Positions 10,779 through 20,068 of a stretch of 64,000 nucleotides of DNA are shown piece after piece. Every line of letters starts with the position of its first letter. Within the stretch, counting starts at the first letter, position 1. The stretch comes from Liquorilactobacillus uvarum DSM 19971 (GTDB lineage Bacteria; Bacillota; Bacilli; Lactobacillales; Lactobacillaceae). The position numbers and the translations under genes were made by a program. The notes beneath the pieces were generated by a model. The model had not been told where the DNA came from. It searched no databases and saw only the letters and a program-made list of their open reading frames with translations. The stretch is taken from assembly GCF_001434935.1 (NCBI RefSeq), contig NZ_AZEG01000003.1, positions 62,001 through 126,000 of the forward strand. Reading direction: 5' to 3'.

Positions 10779-11444
10779 ATGACAAAACAAAATTTTGCAA
10801 TTATCGGGTTGGGCAGATTTGGTGGAAGTATCTGCGAAACATTAGCATCAGCAGGAGCAGAGGTTTTGGTGATCGATAAGGATGAGGCGCGCATCAATGA
10901 CTATAAAAACATTGCGACACAAGCTGTTATTGCTGATGCTCAAGATGAAAATACACTAAAAGAGCTTGGGATCCGCAATTTTGATCACGTGGTGATCGCG
11001 ATTGGAGAGGATATCCAAGCTAGCATTTTAGTAACATTGATGGTAAAGGAACTCGGAGTAAAATATGTTACGGCTAAAGCTCAAAATGAGTATCATGCGC
11101 GTGTCCTAACCAAATTAGGGGTTGATAAAGTTATTCATCCTGAGCGGGATATGGGAATTCGAATTGGACGAAACCTGATTTCAAAAAATATGTTAGATTA
11201 CCTAGATCTTTCGTCTGACATCAAAGTAGCTGAAATCCGTATAACAAGCCGTAATTTTGTAGATAAATCACTTGAGTCACTTAATTTTCGTAATAAGTAT
11301 TCTTTAAATGTAATTGCCATTCGACGCGAAAAGAAAGTTGAAATAGCGCCTCAAGCTGCAATGGCACTTAAGCTAGGTGATAGTTTACTGGTTGTTGGAC
11401 GAAAAAAGGATGTTGAAAATTTTGATAAACTAATGGAACAGTAA
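10779..11444 (+). CDS. ktrA: RCK-domain potassium channel regulatory subunit (KtrA/TrkA family)
   Basis: Cytoplasmic gating ring subunit of a Ktr/Trk potassium uptake system; the RCK_N domain binds nucleotide (ATP/ADP or NAD) and the RCK_C domain is a c-di-AMP binding site in Firmicutes homologues. The 221 residues show GLGRFGGS at the N-terminus and a conserved acidic residue at the end of beta-2 (VLVIDKD), with the RCK_C half after about residue 140. ATG 10779 follows AAGGAG. The membrane partner KtrB is not adjacent in this window, as in other genomes where ktrA is unlinked. Confidence 0.9.
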   Translation: MTKQNFAIIGLGRFGGSICETLASAGAEVLVIDKDEARINDYKNIATQAVIADAQDENTLKELGIRNFDHVVIAIGEDIQASILVTLMVKELGVKYVTAKAQNEYHARVLTKLGVDKVIHPERDMGIRIGRNLISKNMLDYLDLSSDIKVAEIRITSRNFVDKSLESLNFRNKYSLNVIAIRREKKVEIAPQAAMALKLGDSLLVVGRKKDVENFDKLMEQ

Positions 11445-14105
11445 TTACTGTATGATTCTATTTTTTTTCGAAATAAACCTTTTTCGAATAGCGCCTAAAA
11501 GTAATACAAGCAAAGTTAATGAAGACACTAGTAGTCCAAAGCCAAAGTAGGGTGGCCAATAGCTTAATTGAATTTTATTTTTGCCTTGAGGAAGATCAAA
11601 CCCAAGAAAAGTTCCTTGAATTTTATAGGTTTTAACTTCTTTACCATTTAGTTTAACATGCCATCCTGTGCTATAGGGAATTGTGGATGCAAAAATCTGA
11701 TTGTGTCCGGAAACCTTAACTTCACCGGAAAGTGACCGTTGTGAGTTATGCTTAATCTTTATTTGTTGTTTTTTAACTTGGGCCAATTGACTTTTGACCA
11801 GTTTGTTGTTTAAACGATATAGAACAAAGTTATTGAGCCAAAGAGAAGGTTTCTTGAATTTGGCAGTTAAAACAATTTCGTTATTTTTGGAATTGTTTGC
11901 AATGTTTACAATAACGGTATGTCTGAAAGTACTATATTGTTTAAGAGGTTCATTGTTAAGAAAGAGGGTAACATTGTCTGAATCCAAAGAAGAACCTAGC
12001 GTCAAATAGTAAGAGTCATTAGTTTTAGGTGTAAATTTGAAAATAACTTGAGCATCTTTTGAAAGATCATTTCGACGTAACGTCGCATCAGTTAGATTTA
12101 CTTGCTGATTGACATTTTGAAAAACAACTTCATTGAAGTTAACGGCATTAAAATATTTTACTGTATCAGATGTATTAGTGATGTCTGACAGCCATTGTGT
12201 TTGATAATTGATTGGATTATCATAGAAGCTTTTCATTGCTTTTAATTTTTTGTTAGCAACATAACCTAAACTAATGGCATTAGGATTACGATAGGTTTTA
12301 GTTAGCTGGTTACTTGATATAGGAGTATAAGTTTTTAAATCAGGTTTTTCTGTTAGTGATGTAAGTGGCTGCTTACCAGAAACTTCACTTCCGTCTTTAG
12401 CGGATATAAAATATTTCATGTTTAAGAGAGCATCAGAAATAAGTGTTCCGTTAGAATAAGTAACATAATTGTCCCCGTCTGGATTACCTATCATACCAAA
12501 AAAGTCAGGAATTGATTTTTCAAGTGCTGAGCTGAAATAGGATCCGCTATTCAAACCATTTGCTAAACCGTCGTTTTTAGTTCGGCTATATACTTGACCA
12601 GTGCGGTACAATGATTGATCTTTTGTACTCAATGTTTTACTGTTTTTCCTTAAGGCGGTGGATGGTTCACTGTATTCTGCTTGTGACAAATAGCTAAGAT
12701 TGTTTAATGAATAAATGGCGTTTGCACTAACTTCGATTATTGATAAAAACAAAAGCATGTAAGAAACTAATTTTGAATATTTGGCATTTGTTTTTGAGTA
12801 AGAAAATGCACCTAAGATAATTAAGATAAGAGCTGCAAAAAGGGCTGTGAAAGAAAGAGTTTCTTTTGAAATAAAAGAGAATCTTTTTATGTTGGCTAGG
12901 ACATACCAGATTAATCCACCATAAATAAGAGCCGCCAATCCAATTTGCCAGGTTTGGGGGAATTCATTTTGTTTAAGAGCTCTCGCAGCTAGGTAAATCA
13001 TCCAGAAACTTACAATAAAAGAGAATCGGTAAGGGTACCAAACCGGAAATTGAAATCCATGCCAGAGTAAGTCAAGCGGCTCAAAGCACAAGGATAAGAA
13101 TAAGAAGATTGTTATAATAAAAGCCATCAATCTTTCTCTTAGTTTAAAGCGACTATTCACAAAGTATGTCAAGAAACCAACTAGTGCCAGTGAACCAATG
13201 AAAAGGTTAGGATAGCCCGACGGCATTTGTTCGAAGTTAAATGAACCGATAATAAATTTAGACAGCATTTTTAATGGCTGATATTCGAATTTGAAACTGA
13301 TTGATTCTTGGGTATACTGACCTTTGCTATCTAAAAGAGAAAAAAAAGTTGGTATTAAGATAACTGCAGCAAGACAGATTGCAGATAAGGAACGTGATAC
13401 AAAAAGCCATAGATGTTTGAATAAGTCCCGCATGTTTTGATAGTTAACTGTCTCATACCAGCAAAAGAAAAGAACCAAAAAGAGACAAATCATATAGCCC
13501 ATATAATAATTATCGATTAACATCAGGCCAAGCAATAAAATGTATGCGACACTTTTTCCTTGTGTGTTGAGTTGTATTAAGCTGTAGATGATAAGGGGAA
13601 GAAAAATGGCAGCATCCAACCAAAGAAGATTAAGCTGATTTGCAATAAACCAGCCCATAAGTGCATAGCTAGTTGAAAAAAGCGGCAGAGCGATTCCATG
13701 CTGCATTTTTGTTTTTTTTAAAAGAAATGCAAAAGCTAGTCCGGCACAACCGTATTTCGTCAGTGTCAGGAGCATAATACCGGCGGTAAGTGTTTTACCT
13801 GGAAAGAAAAGAAGCAGCAAGTTGAAAGGGCTCATTAAGTAGTAAGCCCATTCACCCAGCATTCCACCACCTAGTGCCTTGGAAAAAGAGTAGAAAAAGT
13901 TGCTAGGATCATGTAGGAGAGTTCTGCGAAAAAAAGCAAAAAAGTCAACGTATTGTTGACCTAAATCAACGGTGAGAAGGCTGCTTTTTCCAAAAGGATA
14001 CATTTGACGAAAAATAAAGTATCCTAACATGATAATAACGGGTAGGAAGAAGCTGATTATCAAAGCGCGATTTTTTTTTAAAAAATTATCTGGTTTTGTT
14101 CTCAT
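11445..14105 (-). CDS. yfhO: YfhO family large membrane protein
   Basis: An 886-residue polytopic protein with about a dozen membrane helices in the first 450 residues, a large extracellular domain (about 480-850) with a beta-rich segment ending in WHVKLNG, and a final membrane helix with a positively charged tail. YfhO proteins resemble GT-C type glycosyltransferases, and characterised homologues decorate teichoic acids with sugars; a similar role is inferred here, substrate unknown. ATG at 14105 follows TAGGAGC. Its stop codon abuts that of ktrA, so the genes converge with no gap. Confidence 0.87.
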   Translation of the reverse strand: MRTKPDNFLKKNRALIISFFLPVIIMLGYFIFRQMYPFGKSSLLTVDLGQQYVDFFAFFRRTLLHDPSNFFYSFSKALGGGMLGEWAYYLMSPFNLLLLFFPGKTLTAGIMLLTLTKYGCAGLAFAFLLKKTKMQHGIALPLFSTSYALMGWFIANQLNLLWLDAAIFLPLIIYSLIQLNTQGKSVAYILLLGLMLIDNYYMGYMICLFLVLFFCWYETVNYQNMRDLFKHLWLFVSRSLSAICLAAVILIPTFFSLLDSKGQYTQESISFKFEYQPLKMLSKFIIGSFNFEQMPSGYPNLFIGSLALVGFLTYFVNSRFKLRERLMAFIITIFLFLSLCFEPLDLLWHGFQFPVWYPYRFSFIVSFWMIYLAARALKQNEFPQTWQIGLAALIYGGLIWYVLANIKRFSFISKETLSFTALFAALILIILGAFSYSKTNAKYSKLVSYMLLFLSIIEVSANAIYSLNNLSYLSQAEYSEPSTALRKNSKTLSTKDQSLYRTGQVYSRTKNDGLANGLNSGSYFSSALEKSIPDFFGMIGNPDGDNYVTYSNGTLISDALLNMKYFISAKDGSEVSGKQPLTSLTEKPDLKTYTPISSNQLTKTYRNPNAISLGYVANKKLKAMKSFYDNPINYQTQWLSDITNTSDTVKYFNAVNFNEVVFQNVNQQVNLTDATLRRNDLSKDAQVIFKFTPKTNDSYYLTLGSSLDSDNVTLFLNNEPLKQYSTFRHTVIVNIANNSKNNEIVLTAKFKKPSLWLNNFVLYRLNNKLVKSQLAQVKKQQIKIKHNSQRSLSGEVKVSGHNQIFASTIPYSTGWHVKLNGKEVKTYKIQGTFLGFDLPQGKNKIQLSYWPPYFGFGLLVSSLTLLVLLLGAIRKRFISKKNRIIQ

Positions 14106-14301
14106 AAATATAGCTCCTAGTAAAAAAATTTTTAACTTGCATATCTAACTTTAATATAGATTCCACTTAAAGTTTAGCACAAGCGCATAAGTTTTATTAA
14201 ATTTTACGGGATTAAACCTTCAATTTATAATCGTTTATGGTAGGATATAACTTGAGCTGTTGAGGGCTGGTTCCTGTTATAAATTAAGCAGGGTGTTCTG
14301 G

Positions 14302-14315
14302 CTTGTATATACAAG
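14302..14315. promoter_or_regulatory. Perfect 14-base palindrome upstream of pbp2b
   Basis: CTTGTATATACAAG reads the same on both strands and lies 46 bases before the pbp2b start, in the expected 5' leader or promoter zone. The size and symmetry suit a dimeric repressor operator, but no regulator is identified and a chance palindrome is possible. Confidence 0.35.
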
Positions 14316-14361
14316 TTAGAATTTGTTAATGAATTCATAGTCACAGTAAGGGGTACGAACG

Positions 14362-16425
14362 GTGAAGTTTTTAAAAAAAACAACTAGAAAAAATAAACAA
14401 GGCAAGTCGCAAATTCCATTTCGATTGAATTTTCTTTTTTTTGTGGTCTTCCTTCTTTTTGCTGCGTTGATTGCACAGTTAGCATATTTGCAGATTATTA
14501 ATGGAACAAAGTTTGAATCAGAAGTAAGTAGCACAGATACTCAAACGGAGACTAAAAATGTGCAGCGCGGCATGATTTATGACTCTACCGGTAAGGTGCT
14601 GGTTTCCAACAATGCGTCTCGTGCTATTACTTATACTAAACCATTAAGTGTAACTTCACTGCAAATGTATAATATTGCAAATGATTTGGTTAAGTATACC
14701 AGCATTGACACTGGTACTTTGACTGCATCTAACAAAGCAGATTATTATCTTGTTGTTCCTCAGCATCTAAAAGATGTTGAGAAACAAATTGCTGGATATA
14801 AAAAAATGGGAGACAGCGCACTCTACAGTGCCGCGGTTGCTTATGTTAAGAAAAATAAATTGACTAAGAATATGACTCTGAAAGAAGAAGAAGCTGCAGT
14901 CGTGTTTTCTAAGATGAGTGGAGCATATTCTTTGTCAACGGTGTATATCAAATATAGTGGGGTGACTGATACTGAAATGTCACGAGTGGGGGAAAATCTT
15001 GCTTCTATGCCTGGTATAAAAGTTGGTACTAGCTGGTCGCGCAATTATCCAAATGGTGAATCAGTTAAAAGTGTTATTGGGACAGTTACCAGTGAAAAGC
15101 AAGGATTACCAAGTGACCAGATTAACAGTTTGCTTGCGCAAGGTTATTCACGTGATGATAGTGTAGGCTCGAGTTACATCGAATCGCAGTATGAAAATGT
15201 TTTAAAGGGAACTAAATCAGTCACAACACTTGAAACCCAGAATAATAAAATTACGCGTGAAATTAAAACTTACGGCGGGAAAAAAGGCGACAACGTAGTT
15301 TTGACTATCAATGCTGAATTTCAGCAAAAGGTCCAAGATATAATGAAAAGTGCTGTCGAAAGTGTTGGTAGTTCCAATCCGGATCTACCAGGAGCTTATG
15401 CTGTTGTCATGAACCCTAATACGGGAGGAATTTACGCTTTAGCAGGTGTCAGCCGCAATTTGGAGACTGGAAAGGTCTCTGAGAATGCACTTGGAGCAAT
15501 TAATCAATCATTTGTTATGGGGTCTGTTGTCAAAGGTGCAACAGTCATGGGCGGTTTAATGTCTGGGGCTATTTCAACTGAAAATAATACGCTGGTTGAT
15601 GAACCAATTAAATTACAAGGAACGGCTACAAAGTCTTCTTGGTTTAACAGTTCTGGTTCAAATAATATGTCTCTGACTGCTTCCAATGCTTTAATGGTCT
15701 CTTCTAACTCGTATATGATGCAGTTGGCAATGAAAGAGGGGGGCTTCAATTATAGCTCTGGTTCAGCATTAAGCATGTCAACTTCGATTTTTAGCAAGCT
15801 ACGTGGTTTCTTTAATCAGTTTGGTTTAGGTGTAAAAACGGGAATTGATATTCCAGGTGAGTCGACAGGATATGAAGGACCTTCTACACAGGCTAACATA
15901 GGTAAAGCACTTGATTTGTCTTTCGGTAACTATGATTCTTATACGACCATTCAACTTGCACAATATATCTCTACGATTGCTAACGGAGGGTACAGACTTC
16001 AGCCACATGTGCTTCAATCTATTCATGGAACCAACAAGGATGGAACGCTTGGACAAACGAAAGCTGAATTTTCGCCTAATGTGTTGAATGTTGTTGGTGC
16101 AAATCAAAGTCAATGGGATGTTGTTAAAACAGGTTTATGGCGTGTAGTCCATGGGTCCAGCACATATAGAACCGGTGGAACGATGTCAAGTGTAAAACCT
16201 GCTGTTGCTGCCAAAACCGGTACAGCTCAAACTTATCATGGAGAAACACCAACGGAAACATTAAGTGCTGTTTCTTATGCACCAACTAAGAATCCGCAAG
16301 TTGTAGTTGCACTGGTCTTTCCTGGAATGGCAGACAGTACTACCAGTCATGTTAATACACAGGCAGTATCATCAATCTATTCTGCATTTTGGAAATACGT
16401 TCAATCGAGTGATGGTTTAGATTAA
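14362..16425 (+). CDS. pbpB: Penicillin-binding protein 2B (class B transpeptidase)
   Basis: Monofunctional DD-transpeptidase of the septal/elongation machinery that crosslinks peptidoglycan outside the membrane. The 687-residue protein has a basic N-terminus, one membrane anchor (about 27-48), the pedestal dimerisation domain starting at QRGMIYD, and the transpeptidase domain with SVVK at 388-391, SSN at 447-449 and KTG at 618-620. The start is GTG with AAGGGG upstream. It lies ahead of rpmG, as in many lactobacilli. A second class B PBP (PBP2x type) is at the window end, so the usual 2b/2x pair is present. Confidence 0.93.
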   Translation: MKFLKKTTRKNKQGKSQIPFRLNFLFFVVFLLFAALIAQLAYLQIINGTKFESEVSSTDTQTETKNVQRGMIYDSTGKVLVSNNASRAITYTKPLSVTSLQMYNIANDLVKYTSIDTGTLTASNKADYYLVVPQHLKDVEKQIAGYKKMGDSALYSAAVAYVKKNKLTKNMTLKEEEAAVVFSKMSGAYSLSTVYIKYSGVTDTEMSRVGENLASMPGIKVGTSWSRNYPNGESVKSVIGTVTSEKQGLPSDQINSLLAQGYSRDDSVGSSYIESQYENVLKGTKSVTTLETQNNKITREIKTYGGKKGDNVVLTINAEFQQKVQDIMKSAVESVGSSNPDLPGAYAVVMNPNTGGIYALAGVSRNLETGKVSENALGAINQSFVMGSVVKGATVMGGLMSGAISTENNTLVDEPIKLQGTATKSSWFNSSGSNNMSLTASNALMVSSNSYMMQLAMKEGGFNYSSGSALSMSTSIFSKLRGFFNQFGLGVKTGIDIPGESTGYEGPSTQANIGKALDLSFGNYDSYTTIQLAQYISTIANGGYRLQPHVLQSIHGTNKDGTLGQTKAEFSPNVLNVVGANQSQWDVVKTGLWRVVHGSSTYRTGGTMSSVKPAVAAKTGTAQTYHGETPTETLSAVSYAPTKNPQVVVALVFPGMADSTTSHVNTQAVSSIYSAFWKYVQSSDGLD

Positions 16426-16567
16426 GGCAGCTTGAATGGGCTGTCAAGGCTTTTTCCTTAACGAATTCTAAAAAAACTCTAGCATCACGTACGAAAAAAT
16501 GATATGATATTACCGTTAAAGGCTTAAATGCTTTATTGAATGAGTGTAGTTTGGAGGTTTGAGAAAA

Positions 16568-16717
16568 ATGCGTGTACACATTACATTAGAATGTACTGAA
16601 TGTCATGAACGGACATATCTATCAAGCAAGAATAAGCGTAATGATCCAGATCGCTTAGAACTCAAAAAGTTCTGTCCTCGTGATAATAAAGTAACATTGC
16701 ATCGTGAAACAAAGTAA
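16568..16717 (+). CDS. rpmG: 50S ribosomal protein L33
   Basis: Small 49-residue component of the large ribosomal subunit near the E site. The sequence begins MRVHITLEC and contains the typical [13 protein letters not shown]-like core. One zinc-ribbon pair is intact (C9 and C12) but the second is reduced to a single cysteine (C36; the partner position is Asp), a form I recall from other lactobacilli. The gene is shorter than the usual ORF cutoff. It has its own terminator overlapping the stop codon. Confidence 0.93.
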   Translation: MRVHITLECTECHERTYLSSKNKRNDPDRLELKKFCPRDNKVTLHRETK

Positions 16718-16743
16718 CAACAGGATTCTTCCTGTTGTTTTTT
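16716..16743 (+). terminator. Rho-independent terminator of rpmG
   Basis: A perfect 10-base stem (AACAACAGGA with TCCTGTTGTT) with a TTCT loop, then a T run. It begins inside the rpmG stop codon. Confidence 0.9.
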
Positions 16744-16769
16744 GTTATAGATAAAGGAGTTTTAATGGA

Positions 16770-17324
16770 GTGAAGACTAAAGAAGTAATTAGGCGTTCAC
16801 AATTAGAAAAAATCACAAAAAGCAATGAAAAATGGATAAAATCAATTAATGAAATAAAGTTATACGAAGCGCTTTTTGCAACTTCAATTTGGGAAAAAGC
16901 TAGAACTATAGGTTTGACCATTAGTTCTAATAATGAAATCGACACGAAACCGATTATTTTACAAGCGCGTATGCAAGCTAAAAAAGTTTTTGTTCCGCGT
17001 ATTCGTGTAAGACATCAAATGGATTTTTTTCAATTGAGAAATGATACTGTTATCAAAAAAAACGGTTTTGGAATCTATGAACCTCAAGGAAGAAATGGCC
17101 TGATCTTGAAAGAAGATATTGATTTGATGATTGTTCCCGGCATAGCTTTTTCTTCAGAGGGAGACAGGATAGGCTTTGGTGGCGGCTATTACGATCGTTA
17201 TTTGTCGAACTTTAAGGGAGCGACAGTTTCTTTAGCTGATCCTTTGAGATTATACAAGGATCGAGTATGGATATTAGATGAAACAGACCGGCAAATAGAT
17301 AAAATCGTGACAGTAGAAGGGTGA
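16770..17324 (+). CDS. 5-formyltetrahydrofolate cyclo-ligase
   Basis: ATP-dependent enzyme that converts 5-formyl-THF to 5,10-methenyl-THF, recovering folate for one-carbon metabolism. The 184-residue protein shows the MIVPGIAF stretch and the signature GDRIGFGGGYYDRYL used for ATP and folate binding. The start is GTG with AAAGGAG upstream. It is followed after six bases by the rhomboid protease gene, a pairing that recurs in Firmicutes (ygfA/yqgN next to gluP). Confidence 0.92.
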   Translation: MKTKEVIRRSQLEKITKSNEKWIKSINEIKLYEALFATSIWEKARTIGLTISSNNEIDTKPIILQARMQAKKVFVPRIRVRHQMDFFQLRNDTVIKKNGFGIYEPQGRNGLILKEDIDLMIVPGIAFSSEGDRIGFGGGYYDRYLSNFKGATVSLADPLRLYKDRVWILDETDRQIDKIVTVEG

Positions 17325-17330
17325 GAGTGA

Positions 17331-17990
17331 ATGGGATCATGGATGCGAAAACCATATATAACGTATGGTTTAATTTTTATTAATGTAATCGTTTTTTTTC
17401 TAATGACACTTTTGGGCGGTAGTGAAAATGTATCTGTTCTGGTAGCTTTTGGAGCTAAAGTGAATAATTTGATTCTTGAAGGACAATGGTGGCGCTTTAT
17501 CACACCGATGTTTATTCATATCGGGTTTGAACATATACTACTCAATATGATAACTTTATATTTTATCGGAATTCAAATTGAAAGTTTTTTTGGTAGCGGA
17601 CGTTTTTTGATAATTTATTTAATTAGTGGCATATGTGGGAATATTGCAAGTTTTACGTTCAATCCGACAGCACTTTCAGCGGGAGCGAGTACGGCTCTTT
17701 TTGGACTTTTTGGGGCTTTTTTAATGCTAGGTGAGTCTTTTAGAGAAAATCCTTATATTCGTGCGATGTCGAGACAGTTTTTATTGCTTGTAATTTTGAA
17801 TGTTATTTTTGGCTTTTCCAGTAATGTTGATTTGGCAGGACATCTTGGCGGGCTTTGTGCAGGCTTTTTAACAGCTTACATTGTTGGCGTGCCTATGATC
17901 GGCAAAGTACCTGTTACAAAACGAATCGTAAGTTTATTGACGCTTATTTTTGTCAGTGGATTATTGTTAATGATGGGTTTTAAAATGTAG
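17331..17990 (+). CDS. gluP: Rhomboid family intramembrane serine protease
   Basis: Intramembrane protease of 219 residues with six or seven membrane helices. The catalytic dyad is visible as GASTALFG (Ser) in the middle and LAGHLGG (His) in the following helix; the HxxxN motif before them appears as HILLN. In B. subtilis the homologue GluP (YqgP) is linked to glucose export and magnesium-dependent quality control; here the substrate is unknown. It is the third gene of a cyclo-ligase, rhomboid, yqgQ, glk and rhodanese run that matches the B. subtilis yqg region. Confidence 0.92.
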   Translation: MGSWMRKPYITYGLIFINVIVFFLMTLLGGSENVSVLVAFGAKVNNLILEGQWWRFITPMFIHIGFEHILLNMITLYFIGIQIESFFGSGRFLIIYLISGICGNIASFTFNPTALSAGASTALFGLFGAFLMLGESFRENPYIRAMSRQFLLLVILNVIFGFSSNVDLAGHLGGLCAGFLTAYIVGVPMIGKVPVTKRIVSLLTLIFVSGLLLMMGFKM

Positions 17991-18023
17991 AAATATCCAT
18001 TATAATTGATGGGAGATGTTTCT

Positions 18024-18236
18024 GTGAAAGAACTTTATGATGTGCAACAACTGCTAAAAAAGTTTGGAATATTTGTTTATGTTGGCAAACGTTTGTGGGA
18101 TATTGAATTAATGGCACTTGAAATAGATCATTTGCACGAAGCAGATGTGATTGATAACCACACGTTTATTGCTGCTAAGTTGGTTTTGTCGCGTGAACAT
18201 AAGTTCGAAGAAACAAAGGAAAAAAATCGCAATTGA
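18024..18236 (+). CDS. yqgQ: YqgQ family protein (DUF910)
   Basis: A 70-residue soluble protein with the YqgQ features: N-terminal YDVQQLLKKFG, then VYVGKRLWDIELM. The family is a small three-helix bundle possibly binding nucleic acid; its role is not established. I take GTG at 18024 as the start since GGGAG lies seven bases ahead; a TTG/ATG six codons earlier would sit on that site. It lies directly before glk. Confidence 0.88.
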   Translation: MKELYDVQQLLKKFGIFVYVGKRLWDIELMALEIDHLHEADVIDNHTFIAAKLVLSREHKFEETKEKNRN

Positions 18237-18256
18237 CGATGGAGGGACATTACGTT

Positions 18257-19216
18257 ATGGATAAAAAAATAATTGGTGTTGATCTTGGTGGAACAACGAT
18301 TAAATTTGCTATTTTGACTAAAGATGGAGAAGTTCAACAAAAATGGAGTATCGAAACAAACACTCTGGATGAAGGAGCGAACATTGTTCCTGATATTGTG
18401 GGTTCAATTAAGCATCATTTAAAGTTGTACGAAATGGAACCTAAACAATTTATTGGAATTGGTATGGGGTCACCGGGTACAGTTGATCGCAAAAATGGAA
18501 CAGTTACCGGCGCATATAATTTAAATTGGAAGACTGTTCAGAATGTAAAACAAGTTATCGAAAATGAGACAGGAATCAGATTTACGATCGATAATGATGC
18601 AAATGTAGCCGCCTTAGGTGAGCGATGGAAAGGTGCTGGTGAAAACGATCCTGATGTTGCCTTTATCACATTGGGAACCGGTGTTGGTGGAGGAATTGTC
18701 TCAAATGGGGCCTTAGTTCACGGAACCGGTGCAGCTGGTGAGGTCGGACATATGAATGTTGAACCAAATGGTTATTTATGTACTTGCGGGAACCGTGGTT
18801 GCCTTGAAACATATGCTTCTGCTACTGGAGTTGTCAGAGTTGCACGTGATATGGCAGAAGAATTTGCAGGTGACTCACAATTAAAGAAACAGTTGGACGA
18901 TGGTCAGGAAATTACAGCTAAAATTGTTTTTGATTTAGCCAAAAAGAATGATATTTTGGCCAAAATGGTTATTGATCGTGTGTGTCACTACTTGGGCGTA
19001 GCCTGTGCTAACATCAGCAACCTTCTGAATCCCTCATTTGTCGTGATTGGGGGCGGTGTTTCAGCTGCTGGTGATTTCTTATTGAATAATGTTGCGAATC
19101 ATTTTGAAAAATACGCATTTCCATCAGTTCGTAAGACAACACATCTGCGGTTGGCTCAGCTTGGAAATGAAGCAGGAGTGGTCGGTGCTGCTTCGTTAGC
19201 TTTATCTTTAGAATAA
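18257..19216 (+). CDS. glk: Glucokinase (ROK family)
   Basis: ATP-dependent phosphorylation of glucose to glucose 6-phosphate, for sugars that enter by non-PTS routes or are released inside the cell. The 319-residue protein has the ROK phosphate motif DLGGTT at the N-terminus, GTGVGGG, the sugar-contacting EVGH motif, and the zinc-binding CTCGNRGCLE. ATG 18257 follows GGAGGG. The gene starts 20 bases after yqgQ. Confidence 0.95.
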   Translation: MDKKIIGVDLGGTTIKFAILTKDGEVQQKWSIETNTLDEGANIVPDIVGSIKHHLKLYEMEPKQFIGIGMGSPGTVDRKNGTVTGAYNLNWKTVQNVKQVIENETGIRFTIDNDANVAALGERWKGAGENDPDVAFITLGTGVGGGIVSNGALVHGTGAAGEVGHMNVEPNGYLCTCGNRGCLETYASATGVVRVARDMAEEFAGDSQLKKQLDDGQEITAKIVFDLAKKNDILAKMVIDRVCHYLGVACANISNLLNPSFVVIGGGVSAAGDFLLNNVANHFEKYAFPSVRKTTHLRLAQLGNEAGVVGAASLALSLE

Positions 19217-19277
19217 TGAATTTGTAAAAAGTGATTTAAATGGCTTGATTATTTTATTTGAGGGGAAGATATAGACA

Positions 19278-19688
19278 ATGGTGTTACAAAAAATATCAGT
19301 CTGGGGAATTATCGATGTTGTATTATTAGTGGTCTTGCTGGTTATCGTTGGTAATCAATTATATTTGTGGCTAAAAGGGCGTCAAGTCGCTAAAATAGTT
19401 GAAAGTGATGAATTTCAACAAGGAATGCATCGAGGCCAATTAATAGATCTACGCGAGAAGGACAGTTTCAATGCCGGTCATATAATGGGTGCCAGAAACG
19501 TTCCGTTTGGTCAGTTTCGGATTATGAAAAACTCAATTCGAAAAGATATGCCTGTTTATCTGTATGATCAAGGCAAATCTTTGAGTACGAGAATAGCAAT
19601 TAAATTACATAAAGATGGCTACAAAGATATCTACATTTTGAAGTCAGGCTTTGAACGATGGAATGGCCGCGTAAAAAAAAGCAAGTAA
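19278..19688 (+). CDS. Membrane-anchored rhodanese-like protein, catalytic Cys replaced
   Basis: A 136-residue protein with an N-terminal membrane helix (about 12-32) and a cytoplasmic rhodanese domain (LIDLRE, FNAGHIMGARN). At the active-site loop, where YLYC is normal for a sulfurtransferase, it reads YLYDQGKS with Asp at position 97. Without the cysteine it should not form a persulfide, so a binding or scaffolding role is more likely. It follows glk, the same position as yqgS/yqhL-type rhodanese genes in related bacteria. Confidence 0.85.
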   Translation: MVLQKISVWGIIDVVLLVVLLVIVGNQLYLWLKGRQVAKIVESDEFQQGMHRGQLIDLREKDSFNAGHIMGARNVPFGQFRIMKNSIRKDMPVYLYDQGKSLSTRIAIKLHKDGYKDIYILKSGFERWNGRVKKSK

Positions 19689-19698
19689 TTTAATTTGA

Positions 19699-19742
19699 AA
19701 AAAATGCGAGTTATTTGCAAAGGCAAATAGTTCGCATTTTTG
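19699..19742. terminator. Bidirectional terminator between rhodanese gene and DUF3042
   Basis: An 18-base stem (AAAATGCGAGTTATTTGC with GCAAATAGTTCGCATTTT, two G-U wobbles) with a four-base loop, flanked by A and T runs on both sides. It can end transcripts from both convergent genes. Confidence 0.9.
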
Positions 19743-19767
19743 TTCGATACTAATTAAAGTATGAAAA

Positions 19768-19944
19768 TTAATATTGATGTGCTGAATGACGTTTACGGAT
19801 CGCACGGCGTCGATGTTCATCAATCATGGCTTCTTTTTCTTCAACAGGATCCACAACAGCTTTTTTAAAAGCATAAAAGCAGCCTGCTGTAACACCAACA
19901 GTAGCTGCAACGCCTACAAAAATTCCCTTAGCAAAGTTTTTCAT
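19768..19944 (-). CDS. DUF3042 family small protein
   Basis: A 58-residue protein with an N-terminal hydrophobic helix (MKNFAKGIF through about residue 25) then a charged tail with VEEKEAMIDEHRRRA and basic residues at the end. This matches the DUF3042 family of short membrane-associated proteins found in Lactobacillales; function unknown. The gene is too short for standard ORF cutoffs but has GGAGGG upstream and shares a convergent terminator. It is oriented against the surrounding genes and is divergent from miaA. Confidence 0.85.
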   Translation of the reverse strand: MKNFAKGIFVGVAATVGVTAGCFYAFKKAVVDPVEEKEAMIDEHRRRAIRKRHSAHQY

Positions 19945-20068
19945 ATATTACCCTCCTAAAATAGCACTACACGGTGTATTATGAATGATTTGAGAACAAA
20001 TATCCAGTTTTATGTACTAATTCAAATTGATTTATTAAAAAATTAAATGTATAAAGGGGCTGGGTACA

